DNA from: Scylla paramamosain
Lineage: Eukaryota > Arthropoda > Malacostraca > Decapoda > Portunidae
Assembly: GCF_035594125.1 (NCBI RefSeq)
Contig: NC_087156.1
Span: forward strand, 25,303,997-25,367,996
Length of the DNA stretch: 64,000 bases
Direction of reading: 5' to 3'
A program made the translations under genes and the position numbers. This document shows positions 1 to 22,343 of the stretch, piece by piece. The notes under the pieces are model-generated. The model saw only the letters and a list, made by a program, of their open reading frames with translations. It had not been told where the DNA came from and did no database searches. The stretch's first letter is position 1, and each line of letters begins with the position of its first letter.

Positions 1-7648
<7,648 letters not shown>

Positions 7649-7943
7649 GGATTATGCAGTTCTGTAGAGAAATTAATCTTTAAGAGTGATCCTTTAAAGA
7701 AAATTTCCCGTAATGTTGAAGGCAGACAGGTACATCATTTTCATCAGCCCACACACCAAGCACCTTGACTTCGTTATCGTGCATACCACTCTTTCTGCTT
7801 CATTATTCTCATTGGCGCCTACCACCAACGTCTTGGCGCCTACCGAAACATTTATGTATTTGTCTAATTCGTATGGCTGTATGTATGTAGAATTAGGCCA
7901 CGTATACACACTGCTGGTTACATTGAGCTAGATGTGTGTGATA

Positions 7944-7978
<35 letters not shown>

Positions 7979-8165
7979 CAATAACTTATTATAGTTGCCG
8001 TGAATATTACAAATTACACTTATTCCTGATTCCTGATTGTAGCCTACATACGTCATACAACTTGAACGGCTCTTCATAGTGTTTGTCTTCAAGTTAGGAA
8101 TAAAAATGGCTACATCCAAAATTAGCTATAGGATTGTCTTCATATGTGGCAAAGTTTTACCAAAA

Positions 8166-8167
<2 letters not shown>

Positions 8168-8231
<64 letters not shown>

Positions 8232-8328
8232 GCTTCTTCAGAAGCGCTGAGAATAGCATACATTAAATTTAATTTAGTTCATGATAATGATAATGATGAT
8301 GATAATAATAATAATAATAATAATAATG

Positions 8329-8393
<65 letters not shown>
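8168..8393. repeat. Paired (TTA)n and (TAA)n arrays
   Basis: TTA repeats at about 8168-8231 and AAT/TAA repeats at about 8290-8393 flank a 50-base spacer. The two arrays are reverse complements of one another, so single strands could fold on each other. Confidence 0.9.
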
Positions 8394-8394
<1 letters not shown>

Positions 8395-8844
8395 GGTTCG
8401 TTCTACTACAGAATTAACAATTCATAGAGAGCGGCATAAAAATTAATCGCGTATATAATTTATAGTGAGATCGGGACATACAATCAGTGAGTAATCAGTA
8501 GGCCATGCTCCCTTTCCATCAACCCCCGGGGATAAAGCAACCTATTTTCGTACCGTAGTCTTGGTTGTTATCACTTAACGTCCCAACAAGACCGGGCACC
8601 AAGATGCTGATAACATTTGTAAATAATTAATTACCCAATAAAAAGAAGTTTTAATACTTGCAAATTTGCATTTATTTTTGGTCGAGTCTATCTTAATATA
8701 TTTATGAAAGTTTCTTCTTTACGAAGAAAGAAACTGTGAGTCTCAGTGTTATGTTTGAGGAAATAATTATGAGAGTGTACCAAAAGTAGGGATATACCTT
8801 GGTCGCTGACTAGCGCATTCAGCTCTCCTCTCCAAAATAACGTG

Positions 8845-9075
8845 GTGTTGGAAGCTTTTCGTCTCACAAATTCCTTCTCTTTTACAGACTGTCTTGATTC
8901 TCTTATTCACAACCATAATGCTGGATCTTTTACAGTCTTTCTTTGGTTACTGTTCTTTTGAACTTGGGTAACTTCGTACATGTTTCCTACACTCCCGCGG
9001 CCTCGCTGCACAACACCTTCTGCATATTCTATCCACTTTCTAAACACAAGTATTAACCAGTATCTTTACTTTTAG
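8845..9075 (+). mobile_element. Old, degraded LINE A 3' fragment
   Basis: Plus-strand translation, with stops and gaps, reads EAFRLTNS, FTDCLDSL, FPTLPRPRCTTPSA and INQYLYF. These align in order with the LINE A C-terminus ([39 protein letters not shown]). It is much more diverged than the other copies, so the family has been inserting here for a long time. It ends at a (CT)n array at 9088-9141. Confidence 0.6.
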
Positions 9076-9081
9076 ATCCCT

Positions 9082-9084
<3 letters not shown>

Positions 9085-9144
<60 letters not shown>

Positions 9145-9255
9145 CTACTTGTCATCTCTCTTGGTTTTTTGTATTTGAGCTCGCTATTGGCATTGTGAGG
9201 TGGTTCTACTACTACTACTACTACTACTACTGCTACTACTACTATTATTATTACT
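9085..9255. repeat. (CT)n and (ACT)n microsatellites
   Basis: CT repeats to about 9141, 65 bases of spacer, then ACT/ATT trinucleotide repeats to about 9255. Confidence 0.9.
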
Positions 9256-10117
9256 ACTCTCATTATGATTATTTTATGACGTTCCTGATAAAAAAAAAAG
9301 TTTTATGTTTGTGACTGGCTACATAGTCAAAGTAAGGCAAGAGACGCAATACAGTAAAATAGGTTATGCATTCATCCCATTCTGGAGGCGATGTTACAAG
9401 AATACAGATGTCCTCCGCCTTCTGACCTTCACTACAGTGTATTACAGTCAAGCCTAGCACGCTCCATAGCCAAGCAGGGTGTCCTTGATGTAACAAATAA
9501 TAATAATCATCATCAGCTGTTATGCTTCACAACGAAACTAGGTTCTCCGTTCCACCCACCTTCTCTACTCATCATTGTCAGGCGTGGGGCTACTAGGAAT
9601 GGATAGGTTATAGCTAAAGGGATCAAACCACACCACGCTGGCTTAGAGGATCTTGCCAAAGATTAGCAAACACTAAGTAAAGCCACAATTAAGTTATCTA
9701 TTTATTTATTTATTTTGTTTTTTATTATTGTTATTTATTTTAAGTGCCCGGTCTTATCAAATGAAATATGTGTAAGACAACCCATAGAAAGGATATTTCA
9801 TCCAACATGGATTAATCACTTCATTTCGGCACTTCTTGTATTTTTTTTCTTTATGCTTCTACCAGCCATACTTTGTTCATATGAATCGAATATAAAAAGG
9901 GTGATATATCGTTCCCCCATACACTGTGACTTGCATGCACACGATCACTGTAATAACGAAACTGTATCACAATGTAATCCTCAGTTTCGACCAAAAAACG
10001 AGGATGAAATGCAAAGTATGATGCTAGGTACATTAATACTGATTGGTGCTCTTGCAAACTCAAGTCTGTTTTTTTTTTTTTCTGGTAATAATGAATCATC
10101 AACAACAACAACATCTA

Positions 10118-10296
<179 letters not shown>

Positions 10297-10578
10297 TTCT
10301 TGAGACGGGAAAGCCATACATTACATCACTGCGTTAGGTTGGTTGACTTCCACTGTGCTCTACTACTGATATTATTAGAGCCTTTACCTTTGCCTGCTGA
10401 TGAGGGAAAAAAAATGGTAGAAAGCGTAATCTTTTCCATGAGTTACCTTGAGCTGCACAATATTCCTCTTCCCTTCCACGTGTAATGTAAGCTTTGTAGT
10501 ACTTCCTAATTTATTTTCGGTATTAGGTATATTTCTCAACTATCTTGAACCTCATTCCCTTGATGTTACTCTACTTAC

Positions 10579-10664
10579 TGAAACGGTGAACTGAATCGCA
10601 GTTTCTCTGAAGAACCACAACTGCGCGCAACACCAACGCAATGAACGGCAGAGCTGAGCTTACT
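10579..10664 (-). other. Candidate 5'UTR exon of the protease homologue
   Basis: The minus strand here has an initiator-like CCAGTA at 10666-10661 placed 32 nt after a TATA box, then 86 nt with no ATG, then a GTAAGT donor at 10578. The next in-place acceptor is at 7662, joining to the ATG exon. The segment is CpG-rich compared with its AT-rich surroundings. No transcript evidence is available. Confidence 0.5.
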
Positions 10665-10696
10665 GGCCAAGGGGTTTGCAGAGCGGTCATTATATA
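10661..10696 (-). promoter_or_regulatory. TATA box plus initiator, core promoter of the protease homologue
   Basis: Minus-strand TATATAA spans 10696-10690, with CCAGTA starting 30 nt downstream and placing the start site near 10664. TATA-Inr spacing of about 30 nt is the textbook arthropod arrangement and suits a tissue-restricted secreted product. On the plus strand the same bases read TATATAGG, so a plus-strand promoter cannot be excluded. Confidence 0.5.
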
Positions 10697-12983
<2,287 letters not shown>

Positions 12984-13094
12984 ACATAGGTACATTATCA
13001 CCCGAAGGCGCACTGCCGTGTGCAACCTATTTTAGGGGTGGGACACAACACACAAATACAAATATAAATATATATACATATATATACATTCTTT

Positions 13095-15405
13095 ATGATA
13101 GACTTATATTAATATTGTTAGCAGGGGGGTTGGGAACGAGCCCCTCCAGTGGTGTGCTGCTAACTTCACGTCCTGGGTATCCATCCCCCTGATATGAGGG
13201 ACGGAGGACGCGAAGACGTTCCACAATCTGGAGACTCGCCCCCAAAAGGTGCGCTGGTGTTGGCTGGAGCGGGAACGCGGCACTTCCACTGAGTCACCAC
13301 TGGATGACACCGTTCTCGTGTCCCGCGAGGTGACTCTGGTGGGCAGCCGTAGTCCCGCCAGATGTGGCACACCCTGCACCTGTGCCTTGTGGAATACCAC
13401 AAGGGCTGCCACGTCCCTGCGGTGTTCTAGCGTGTCGACGGGAGCCTCAGGATGGGCTGGGGCACCTGCTGCTTCCACCAGTCGCAGCGCCCGTCGCTGG
13501 ATGCCGTCGAACTTGCTGATGTGTGTGGTAGCACAGGACATCCAGGAGAGGGTGGCATACTCTAAATAAGGCCGTATCTGGGCCTTGTAGAGCAAGAGCC
13601 TCCCTCTCCTGTCGAGCAAGTTGGCCACCCTCCTCAAGGAGGAGACTCGGTGTGGGGCCTTAAGGGCAATGTGTTTGACGTGGCGGTTAAACCGCAGCCC
13701 TCGATCCACCTCCACCCCAAGAATCTTGACGGACTCCTGGAGTTCGAGAGGAAGGCCACCAAAGCTTAGCGCTCCCTTCACTGCTGGCTTGGCAGCGGGG
13801 GATCGAGAAACTACCATTGCCTGTGTCTTCTCCGGAGCAAAGGTCACCTGCCAGCGTGCCCCCCAGTCCTGTATTACCCCAAGCTGCTGATTGATCTCTT
13901 CAGCAGCACGCACACTTTCGTGTCGAGGGTAGGTACAGGAGAGAGTGCAATCGTCAGCATAAGCTGAGACCGCCGGCAGCTGTCGGAGAAGATCGTCCAC
14001 GTAAATGTTCCACAGGACTGGCCCCAGCACCGAGCCCTGTGGCACTGACGCTCTCACCGGGAGGGACTCGGACGCTTGCCCATTGACAACGACCTGGAGG
14101 GTCCTTCCTTGGAGGTAGTCGCCAAGGAGCTGAAGGAGGTCACCCTGGATCCCCTTTGCCCTCAGCTTTTCCAGAAGGCCCCCATGCCAGACCCTGTCGA
14201 AGGCGCCCGCTATATCCAGGGCCATCACAACAGAGTCGAGGCCGCCGTCAAGGGCGTCCTCCAGCGCCCGGTGAGGAGCATGAGGAGATCGGAGGTGGAC
14301 CGCCCAGGTCTGAACCCAAACTGTTGGTCCGAGAGGAGGTAATTGTCCTGGAGGTGGCGACACACCACATCTGCCACCACCCTCTCGAACACTTTCCCCA
14401 CCACAGAGAGCAGGGAGATGGGTCGATAATTTTTGGGATCAGACCTGGAGCTCCTCTTGTGTACGGGAACTACCCGGGCCTCTTTCCACACTAAGGGCCA
14501 GGTATTTTCCCGTAAGCAGGCAGAGAAGACTGTGGTGAGGGGTACAGCCAGCTCGCGGGCACATTGTTTCAAAACGTGCGGGCCCCTGCAGCAGACGCTC
14601 GACAAGCCCCTGCGTCACTTCCACCTTGGTTACAGTCTCACTGCACTGCTGCTCCAGAAGAGGCGGTGACCTTTCAGGGTCGTCCACCTCCATCTTCCCG
14701 GCGAAAAGGATGGCCAGCAGCTGGGCTTTGTCCTTGCTGCTGGTGGCCACCGTCCCGTCGGGCCTTGTGAGAGGAGGGACAGTGTCTTGACGGTTGAGGC
14801 CCTGTCTGCCCTTAACAAGGGACCACCAAGTCTTGTTGCCCACTCCAGGGCCTCCTAGCTGCCGCCGCAGGTCCTCCTCCCACCTCCCTACGGCCCACCG
14901 GCATGTCGTCACCATCCTCTTGCAGGCCGCACGATGTAGGTCTTTGTTGCGCCGAGTAGGACTCTGCTTGTAGCGGAGCCACGCAGAATACTTCGCCTCG
15001 GCGGCAACGCGGCAGCGGTAGCCAAACCAAGGCTGGTCCGTTGGTCTGGCGACGAACTCACGGTGTGGCACGTGTTGCTCCTGGAGCGCCAAGAGGTGGG
15101 AAGTGAAGGCTCGCGCCTGTACCTCCGCTCCATCCTGCAGAATGGAAGGCCAGTCAGTCCTGCGCAGGTCTCGGCGAAGGGAGCCCCAGTCTGCCCTATC
15201 CTATAGCCAGACTGTGCGAGTGGTGGCCTCGTCACGAGCCACACCCATGTCCACCTGGGTCAGGACAGCATGGTGGTCAGAGCTGCCCACGAGACCCAGC
15301 TGGTGGCAGCTGAGTGTGTCCTCCTCCAGGTCGGATATGACGGGGTCCAGGGTCCCGCCCCGCTCATGAGTGGGGAAGGTCACATGGTCCTTCAGGCCCT
15401 GCACC
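13095..15405 (-). mobile_element. LINE D: GC-rich non-LTR retrotransposon, frameshifted
   Basis: The minus strand encodes, in several frames, an endonuclease C-terminus with GSSDHHAVL (about 15270), a linker, then reverse transcriptase with NYRPISLLSVVGKVFERV, QFGFRPGRSTSDLL, LDIAGAFDRVWH, VPQGSVLGPVLW and AYADDCTL. The thumb and C-terminal region end at a TAA near 13104. Frame breaks lie near 14275, 14600 and 15100-15200. The GC content is strikingly above everything around it, so its base composition differs from its host and from LINE A. It is cut off at 15405 by (CT)n. Confidence 0.85.
13104..14363 (-). pseudogene. LINE D reverse transcriptase, longest remaining frame (about 380 codons)
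   Basis: This frame holds the RT palm from DIAGAFDRVWH through AYADDCTL and the connection domain (VKILGVEVDRGLRFNRHV, PYLEYATLSWM, LRLVEAAG). The first 40 codons are in the wrong frame, so true homology starts near 14270. The YADD catalytic motif is intact, but the fingers lie in another frame. Confidence 0.8.
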
Positions 15406-15641
<236 letters not shown>

Positions 15642-15665
15642 CCGATCCCTCTTCCTTACTTGTTG

Positions 15666-15793
15666 CTAGATAACGCAACGTGTCAGGCGTTCACCAGGTG
15701 TCACTGCATCCCTCATGTGGGTATCTTCCTTCTTAATAAGGGGAGTCGCAAACTGCAGGAGACCTTGGTACTGCTCCTGTTGAGACATCTTGC
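15666..15793 (-). pseudogene. PIF/Harbinger transposase fragment
   Basis: Minus-strand translation reads MSQQEQYQGLLQFATPLIKK, then EDTHMRDAVTPGERL and a stop. The order P-x-I-x-K-x-DT-x-(M/L)R-x-A(I/V)-x-P-x-ERL is characteristic of the N-terminal part of HARBI1-type transposases, recognised from memory. The catalytic DDE part is missing. The position agrees with the Harbinger-like end at 16668. Confidence 0.55.
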
Positions 15794-15859
15794 TGAGTTG
15801 CTGTTTATTTATTGTTACCGCCAACAGTGGTGCTGGCGGTTTTGGAAGTAACGATGGAA

Positions 15860-16670
15860 GAAATAGGTATAAAGACAAAACAAATATGTATGATAAAACA
15901 ACATGTTCTGTGTTATGAGAGTTAAAGTGCATTAGTATATTAAGTTCTGGTGCTATGAAAGTTAAGTAAATGAGAGATATAATGAAACTGAGAATCAGAG
16001 TGGTAAAGATGTAAGGTGTAGCTACATTGTGGTAGTGAGGCTCGTGTTTACTGGGAAGAATGTTGAGCAGCAGTAAAGTGAGATAAGGAGGGACAGTGAT
16101 ATATGGGAGGGGTGAACTATCGCTGACCTAAGGGTAAAATGAGCAGGCGTGAAGCGCCGAGGGCCAGCAGGGACGAACTCCGACGAAGTCCGGAGGGACA
16201 GATCCCTTTTGTACCGCCACTGCGTTCGGGTGTGACTTCAGGAAAGATCGGACCACTACAATATAGACGCATGTGTTGCTTGGTGACAGGCCTCCTTAAG
16301 ACCCCAAACATGTGAGTTCCACATCTGTATTACGAGGGATCGATTTCCCTAATTGTCATAATCCATGATTAGTGATGCATTATGTTGATAAGATTAGTGA
16401 TGTATTATGTTGATACAGTACTTAATGGCTAGTAGTGCTACGCACGCCTTATGTTTATTATGTATGTCTTCAGGTTTGACCGAATGCAATAAACGATTCG
16501 TATCACCATGTAGCTGCCTTCAGGCAGCTACATTTATATTCTTTTTTTCGATAACCAGCCGCCCCTTCCCAGCCACCTGTGTGAACGTACATCCAGCTGG
16601 GAGGATTTATTGCCAGGTATTGCCGGCTTGTGTCGGCAATTCAGCATCGAATTGCCAAGTGTGAACCCGT
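15860..16670. other. No gene seen; short perfect hairpin at 16508-16533
   Basis: A non-coding stretch inside the proposed Harbinger element. It contains an 11-bp perfect hairpin with a TTCA loop (ATGTAGCTGCC arms) at 16508-16533 and a CpG-rich block at 16135-16260 that I do not recognise. Confidence 0.5.
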
Positions 16671-17029
16671 CTTAAGTCTTATACGTTTCTTGGTCAAGGT
16701 GGTGGAATGAGTACTGTTGCTACTACAGGATGTGTTCATGTATTCGTCCTGATGTCGAATTTTGTTGATCTTGTCAAGTTGTCATCACAGTCTTTTTGAG
16801 AGCTGCAAGAGTGATATTGAATCGTCGTGGTTATTGTACTACAAGAAGTGTTTATTACAAACTCTTGCGAGAACTAAGCTTAGAGAGTTTTTTTTTTTTT
16901 TTTTGTCTGTTTTGTATACTTGGGCTGTTTGGGATCCCACAGATACCTATTACCCTTTACATATTATTCCAATAAAGAACTTTCGAACTCATTGGTCCAC
17001 ACAAATTCCATACCATTTTATTTATTTAC

Positions 17030-19376
17030 TTATTCATTTATTATTATTATTTTTTTTTTTGGAGGGGGGAGGGACACTGGCCAAGGGCAAAAAAAAAAAA
17101 AAAGCCAATTGAGATACCAGTTCCAGAAAAAAGGTCCAAAGCGGTAGTAAAGAACTGAAGGATAAGTGTCTTGAAACCTCCCTCTTGAAGGAATTCAAGT
17201 CATAGGAAGGTGGAAATACAGAAGCAGGCAGGGAGTTCCAGAGTCTACCAGAGAAAGGGATGAATGATTGAGAATACTGGTTAACTCTTGCATTAGAGAG
17301 GTGGACAGAATAGTGGTGAGAGAAAGAAGAAAGTGTTGTGCAGCGAGGCCGTGGGAGGAGGGGAGGCATGCAGCTAGCAAGATCAGAAGAGCAGTTAGTA
17401 TGAAAATAGCGGTAGAAGACAACTAGATATGCAGCACTGCGGCGATGAGAGAGAGGCTGAAGATAGTCAGTTAGAGGAGAGGAGTTGATGAGACGAAAAG
17501 CTTTTGATTCCACCCTGTCTAGAAGAGCGGTATGAGTGGAACCCCACAGACATGTGAAGCATACTCCGTACATGAACGGATAAAGCCCTTTTACAGAGTT
17601 AGCATCTGGGGAGGCTGAGAAAAACTGGCGGATACGTCTCAGAATTCATAACTTCATAGAAGCTGTTTTAGCTAGAGATAAGATGTGAAGTTTCCAATTC
17701 AGATTATATGTAAAGGACAAAAGAGGGGGACAGTTGAATGTCAATGAAGAAGAGGGGATAATTGTCTGGAAGGTTGTGTCGAGTTGATAGATGGAGGAAT
17801 TGAGCTTTTGAGGCATTGAACAATACTAAGTTTGCTCTGCCTCAATCGGAAATTTCAGAAAGATCAGAAGTCAAGCGTTCTGTGGCTTCCCTGCGTGAAA
17901 AGTTTACTTCCTGAAGTGCTGGACGTCTATGAAAAGACGTGGAAAAGTGCAGGGTGGTATCATCAGCGTAGGAGTGGATAGGGCAAGAAGAAGGTTTAGA
18001 AGGTCACTGATGAATAATAAGAAGAGTGGGTGACAGGACAGAACCCTAAGGAACACCACTGTTAATAGATTTAGGAGAAGAACAGTGACCGTCTACCACA
18101 GCAGCAATAAAACGGTCAGAAAGGAAACTTGAGATGAAGTTACAGAGAGAAGGATAGAAGCCACAGGAGAGTAGTTTGGAAATCAAAGCTTTGTGCCAGA
18201 CTCTATCAAATGCTTTTGATATGTCCAAGGCAACAGCAAAAGTTTCACCAAAATCTCTAAAAGAGGATGACCAAGACTCAGTAAGGAAAGCCAGAAGATC
18301 ACCAGTAGAGCGGCCTTGACGGAACCCATACTGGCGATCAGATATAAGGTTGTGAAGTGATAAATGTTTAAGAATCTTCCTGTTGAGGATAGATTCAAAA
18401 ACTTTAGATAGGCAGGAAATTAAACCAGTAGGACGGTAGTTTGAGGGATTAGAGCGGTCACCCTTTTTAGGAACAGGCTGAATGTAGGCAAACTTCCAGC
18501 AAGAAGGAAAGGTAGATGTTGACAGACAGAGCTGAAAGAGTTTGACTAGGCAAGGTGCAAGCACGGAGGCACAGTTTCGGAGAACAATAGGAGGGACCCC
18601 ATCAGGTCCATAAGCCTTCTAAGGGTTTAGGCCAACGAGGGCATGGAAAACATCATTGCGAAGAATTTTAATAGGTAGCATGAAGTAGTCAGAGGGTGGA
18701 GGAGAGGGAGGAACAAGCCTTGAATCATCCAAGATAGAGCAGATTTTTAGCAGAGGTTTGAGTGAAGAGTTCAGCTTTAGAGATAGATGTGATAGCAGTG
18801 GTGTATCTTGTTGAAATAAAGGAGGGAAAGAAGAAAAAGCATAGTCACTGGATATATTTTTGGCTAGATACCAGAAGTAAGTCATGAGGGGAGTTAGATC
18901 TTGAAAGATTTTGACAATTTCTATTAATGAAGGAGTTTTTGGCTAGTTAGAGAGCAGACTTGGAATGGTTATGGGCAGAAATATAAAGTGCATGAAATTT
19001 TGGTGATGGAAGGCTTAAGTACCTTTTGTGGGCCACCTCTCTATCATGTATCGCACGAGAACAAGAAGTGTTAAACCAAGGTTTGGAAGGTTTAGGTCGA
19101 GAAAAAGTGATGAATGTACGCCTCCATGCCAGATACTATCACCTCTGTTATGCGCTCGCCACACAAAGACGGGTCTATGACACGGAAGCAGTAGTCATTC
19201 CAAGGAAAATCAGCAGAGGCAAAATGCCAGAGGCACCTCCGCTTAGAGGGATCCTGAGGAGGGATTGGAGTGATAGGACAAGATACAGATATGAGATTGT
19301 GATCGAAGGAGCCCAACGGAGAAGAAAGGATAACAGTATAAGCAGAAGGATTAAAGGTCAGGAAAAGGTCAAGATA
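17030..19376 (-). mobile_element. LINE A copy 3, 5'-truncated, about 2.35 kb
   Basis: Aligns with copy 1 from its 3' end to the endonuclease; the 5' edge falls at the base matching copy 1 position 2577. RT blocks include [20 protein letters not shown] and [11 protein letters not shown] near 18230-18330. Frames are broken by many small indels and by losses such as the one after SSPLG near 19230-19340, where about 48 bases present in copy 1 (2386-2420) are gone. The tail is TTTA-rich as read on the plus strand (17015-17050). Confidence 0.85.
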
Positions 19377-20400
19377 TGCGCTATAGTATAGTCCACAAGA
19401 AACCAATTCCGTGTCTATTTTCCAAAACTTTAATAGGTAAATTTAAATATTTTCTTAACCGTGTATAATGGTACAGTCAATAGTTATTACTAAAACATTT
19501 CCCAACACTATTCTATTTGTCCCAGGCTATATTCTCTGGACCTGACTGATTTCGATACTGAGACCACGGAGGCCACACATGGGTGTTGCGCCCACTTAAT
19601 GATAGTGTAAAAAGGAATAAATTTTGACTAAGGTTTGAAAGTGTAAGAACAAAGATTGCAAGGAGCACCAGGATTTGTGGGGAGTAGGGAATTCAAGGAG
19701 TCGGAGTCTAGACTTCTTGAGGGAATCCCACCGCCCCTGTTTCCTGCACCACAATATAAAGAAATGATATGCGAAATGTATAATATGCATAATAAGAGGG
19801 AAGAAACTTAAAACATTAAAGACAAAACTTAAATCAAAGACAAAAGCAAACTGATCTCGTTTGGTCTGGGTAGATCTAAGAGCAGTTAATAAACGAGCCC
19901 TTAGTTAAGATCAAGCAACGTGTACAATAACACTGTGTAATAGAATTTAACTTTTATCTTGTTCTTGGCGCCAGACCATAATTTTCCAGTTATTTCCATC
20001 CAAACAAAATAAAATAAATATTTTGATCTTAAAACTTTCCTTTTGTGGTTAGTACAATGAATTTACATCTTTGCCTTATTTCATTATAGTATGGGTTACT
20101 AATGGTTTTCATGTCTGGTAAAAATCTTTGCAAAATTTCAGTTGCTTATCCAATTGCTTTTGAAATGTTGCAGATAAGTTAAAACGCTGAAAGAAAATAT
20201 AAAGTGTTCTAAAGATATTCAATTTTAATAAGATTATTTTTGAACTGACCAGATCTGGCAAGAAATTTCTCTTATTTAGAAGAATTTGCTTACATTTCAG
20301 AAATATCAAATCTTCCAAAATGTTCTACCAGACACTTTTACAAGTTTATAGAACATTTTATAACATTCTATTCATTGTAAACATTTCCAGAATATTCTAT
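19377..20400. other. AT-rich intergenic stretch, nothing recognised
   Basis: No open frame with a recognisable product and no clear repeat family. It separates LINE A copy 3 from the TTCTAGAA minisatellite. Confidence 0.5.
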
Positions 20401-20562
20401 AACTTTCTAGAATACAGTAGAATTATGTAGACATATCAAGAATTTTCTAGAATCTACAAGAATTTTCTAGAATGATTCAGAATATTTTAAAGTAGGTTCA
20501 AGAATATTCTAGAAAGACTGAGAACATTCTAGGACACATTCTAGAAAGATTAAGAATATTTT
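20400..20562. repeat. Degenerate minisatellite built on the palindrome TTCTAGAA
   Basis: Five exact TTCTAGAA copies at 20405, 20445, 20465, 20507 and 20539, with near copies between them. The clearest tandem unit is 20 bases, ACAAGAATTTTCTAGAAT(CT/GA). The core also fits the heat-shock element pattern TTCnnGAA, although no gene start is near. Confidence 0.7.
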
Positions 20563-20610
20563 AGAGTCCTGCTTGATTATACAAAAGTAGGGCCTTGTAG
20601 AGCACCAATC

Positions 20611-20765
20611 CAGTGCGTCGCGGCCTCGGCGCGCGGTCCTCGGAGGCCGATGATTCATGCAACACCTTGCATGACCAGACTCTGCTGTTTTTCTGGGCTG
20701 CCTTCCAGGCTTAAAGGCCCAAGCCATCCCCCTTGGGATGACAGTCAACACAGACACACACACAC
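20611..20765 (+). mobile_element. SINE-like insertion with (CA)n tail and 12-bp target duplication
   Basis: A 155-base block is flanked by perfect copies of AGAGCACCAATC at 20599-20610 and 20766-20777. It ends in CACAGACACACACACAC. The first 60 bases (GTGCGTCGCGGCCTCGGCGC) are GC-rich and look like the D-arm to anticodon half of a tRNA, but the B box is lost. The sequence differs from the SINE at 46866, so this is a second family with the same kind of tail. Removing it leaves the uninterrupted pseudogene at 20560-21556. Confidence 0.75.
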
Positions 20766-20777
20766 AGAGCACCAATC

Positions 20778-21556
20778 AGTTCTGCTTTGGCTGTCTGAGA
20801 AGACACATCATAAGAGGTGAAATGGCATCAAGAGGATGCAATCATTCTCAAGATGCATTCTGCTAAATATGTGGCCAATTCATCAAGATAAGAGCAAAGA
20901 AGTTCTCTGTGATAGCATCTGGAAAAACGTATGAAAGAGAAAGCACTGGCCTCCAAGGACTGACACTACAGTGGGAGCACACAATATCAAACATGAGCCA
21001 TTGGTGAATCCTCAAAAGGTTTTGTTTCCTCCATTACACATTAAACTGGGTCTCATGAAATAGTTTGCTATAATTCTTGACAAGGAGTATGCTGCCTTTA
21101 AATATCTTCAAGACTTCTTTCCTAAGCTTTTAGAGGCAAAGGTAAAAGCTGGTATCTTCACTGGACCGCAAGTAAGGAAAATTGTAGAGTGCTCAGAATT
21201 TCTACAGAAGCTCACAGAAAAGGAGAAAAAAGCTTGGGAGTGTTTCATTGCTGTAGCACAGGGCTTTCTTGGCAACAAAAAAGCTGATAACTATATAGAA
21301 CTGGTTGAAGCTTTAGTGAAAAGCTATGGTGAGGTGGGCTGCAGAATATCCTTGAAGGTCCATATCCTAGATGTTAACCTCGACTACTTCAAGGAGAGTA
21401 TGGGAGCATATTCAGAGGAACAAGGGGAGCGCTTCCACCAAGAGATATCAGGGATCCTTCAATGAAAACATGATGGTAAACTACATATGGGGTCTCATAC
21501 GTGAAAGTGATTTATTGTATTCACGTAAATCAAGGAAAAAAACTATTCATTTTTAA
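20778..21556 (+). pseudogene. Remnant of a multicopy Cys/His-rich arthropod repeat-protein family
   Basis: From ATG 20822 the plus strand reads MASRGCNHSQDAFC, a stop, then ICGQFIK. After a gap it gives PLVNPQKVLFPPLHIKLGL (21003 on), FKYLQDFFPKLLEAKVKAGI, TGPQVRKI, FLGNKKADNYIELVEALVKS, GCRISLKVHILD and GERFHQEIS. A frameshift near 21450 leads to MMVNYIWGLIRESD and RKSRKKT. I recognise this order from an uncharacterised protein family present in many near-identical copies in arthropod and cnidarian genomes, probably transposon-borne. That attribution is from memory. At least two stops, one frameshift and a large central deletion. Confidence 0.6.
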
Positions 21557-22343
21557 TCCTAGAAATTTGTTTCAGGAGTTTTAAAATAAATTTTTGTGTC
21601 ATTTGAATTTACGTGTTTTTTTTTTTTTTCTGCGCAAAAATGGTGATAATAGTGAAATTTGGCTATTTTGGGAAAAAAAGATAAAATAAATAAAAGCCCC
21701 AAAAGCAAAGTTTGGCAGGAATAATGGATATTTTCTATTGTTTTTTTTTTTTCAATGAAAAGAGTTGGAAAATAACACTTGCTTGTCAAAGACAAAAATC
21801 GTGTTACATAGTGTAATGTATGTCAAGGAGTGCCGTTGCAAATCCAAAAGCCACCTTTCAGGTGATGTTTCTATAAGGTAAATTGAATGATACTTTCTAA
21901 TCTTATACCGTAAAATTATGAAAGCATGCCATGTAATATGTTAGTGGTGACTCGAGGCCTCATCCTCATCAAGCTACTTAAAGCAGAATGCGTGAATTAC
22001 AGGTTGAAGCTACAATTCTCTGTAGTTTAACCAGGGCAGTCAGATTGAGGAATATCTTTAAAAGTTCTTTCTGGTGTTATTAGGTACATATTAATTTCTG
22101 ACTGCTGAAATTGCAAATTGAAGACACGAAGGCAGTTCTAGAGTATGTCAGGTAGAAGTATTGAATAAGAACTGATCATTTCAAAGGGTAAATTAAGTTC
22201 AAATAAGATAAATTGCAACATTTTGTAGAAGAATATTTTATTCATACCAGATATATTAGTAGCCTTGCGTAATTTGAAACGTGTGAAGCATCATTCGTCT
22301 CACTAACAATTAACCGTCTCTTTTGGACAGGTGCTCCGTCACC

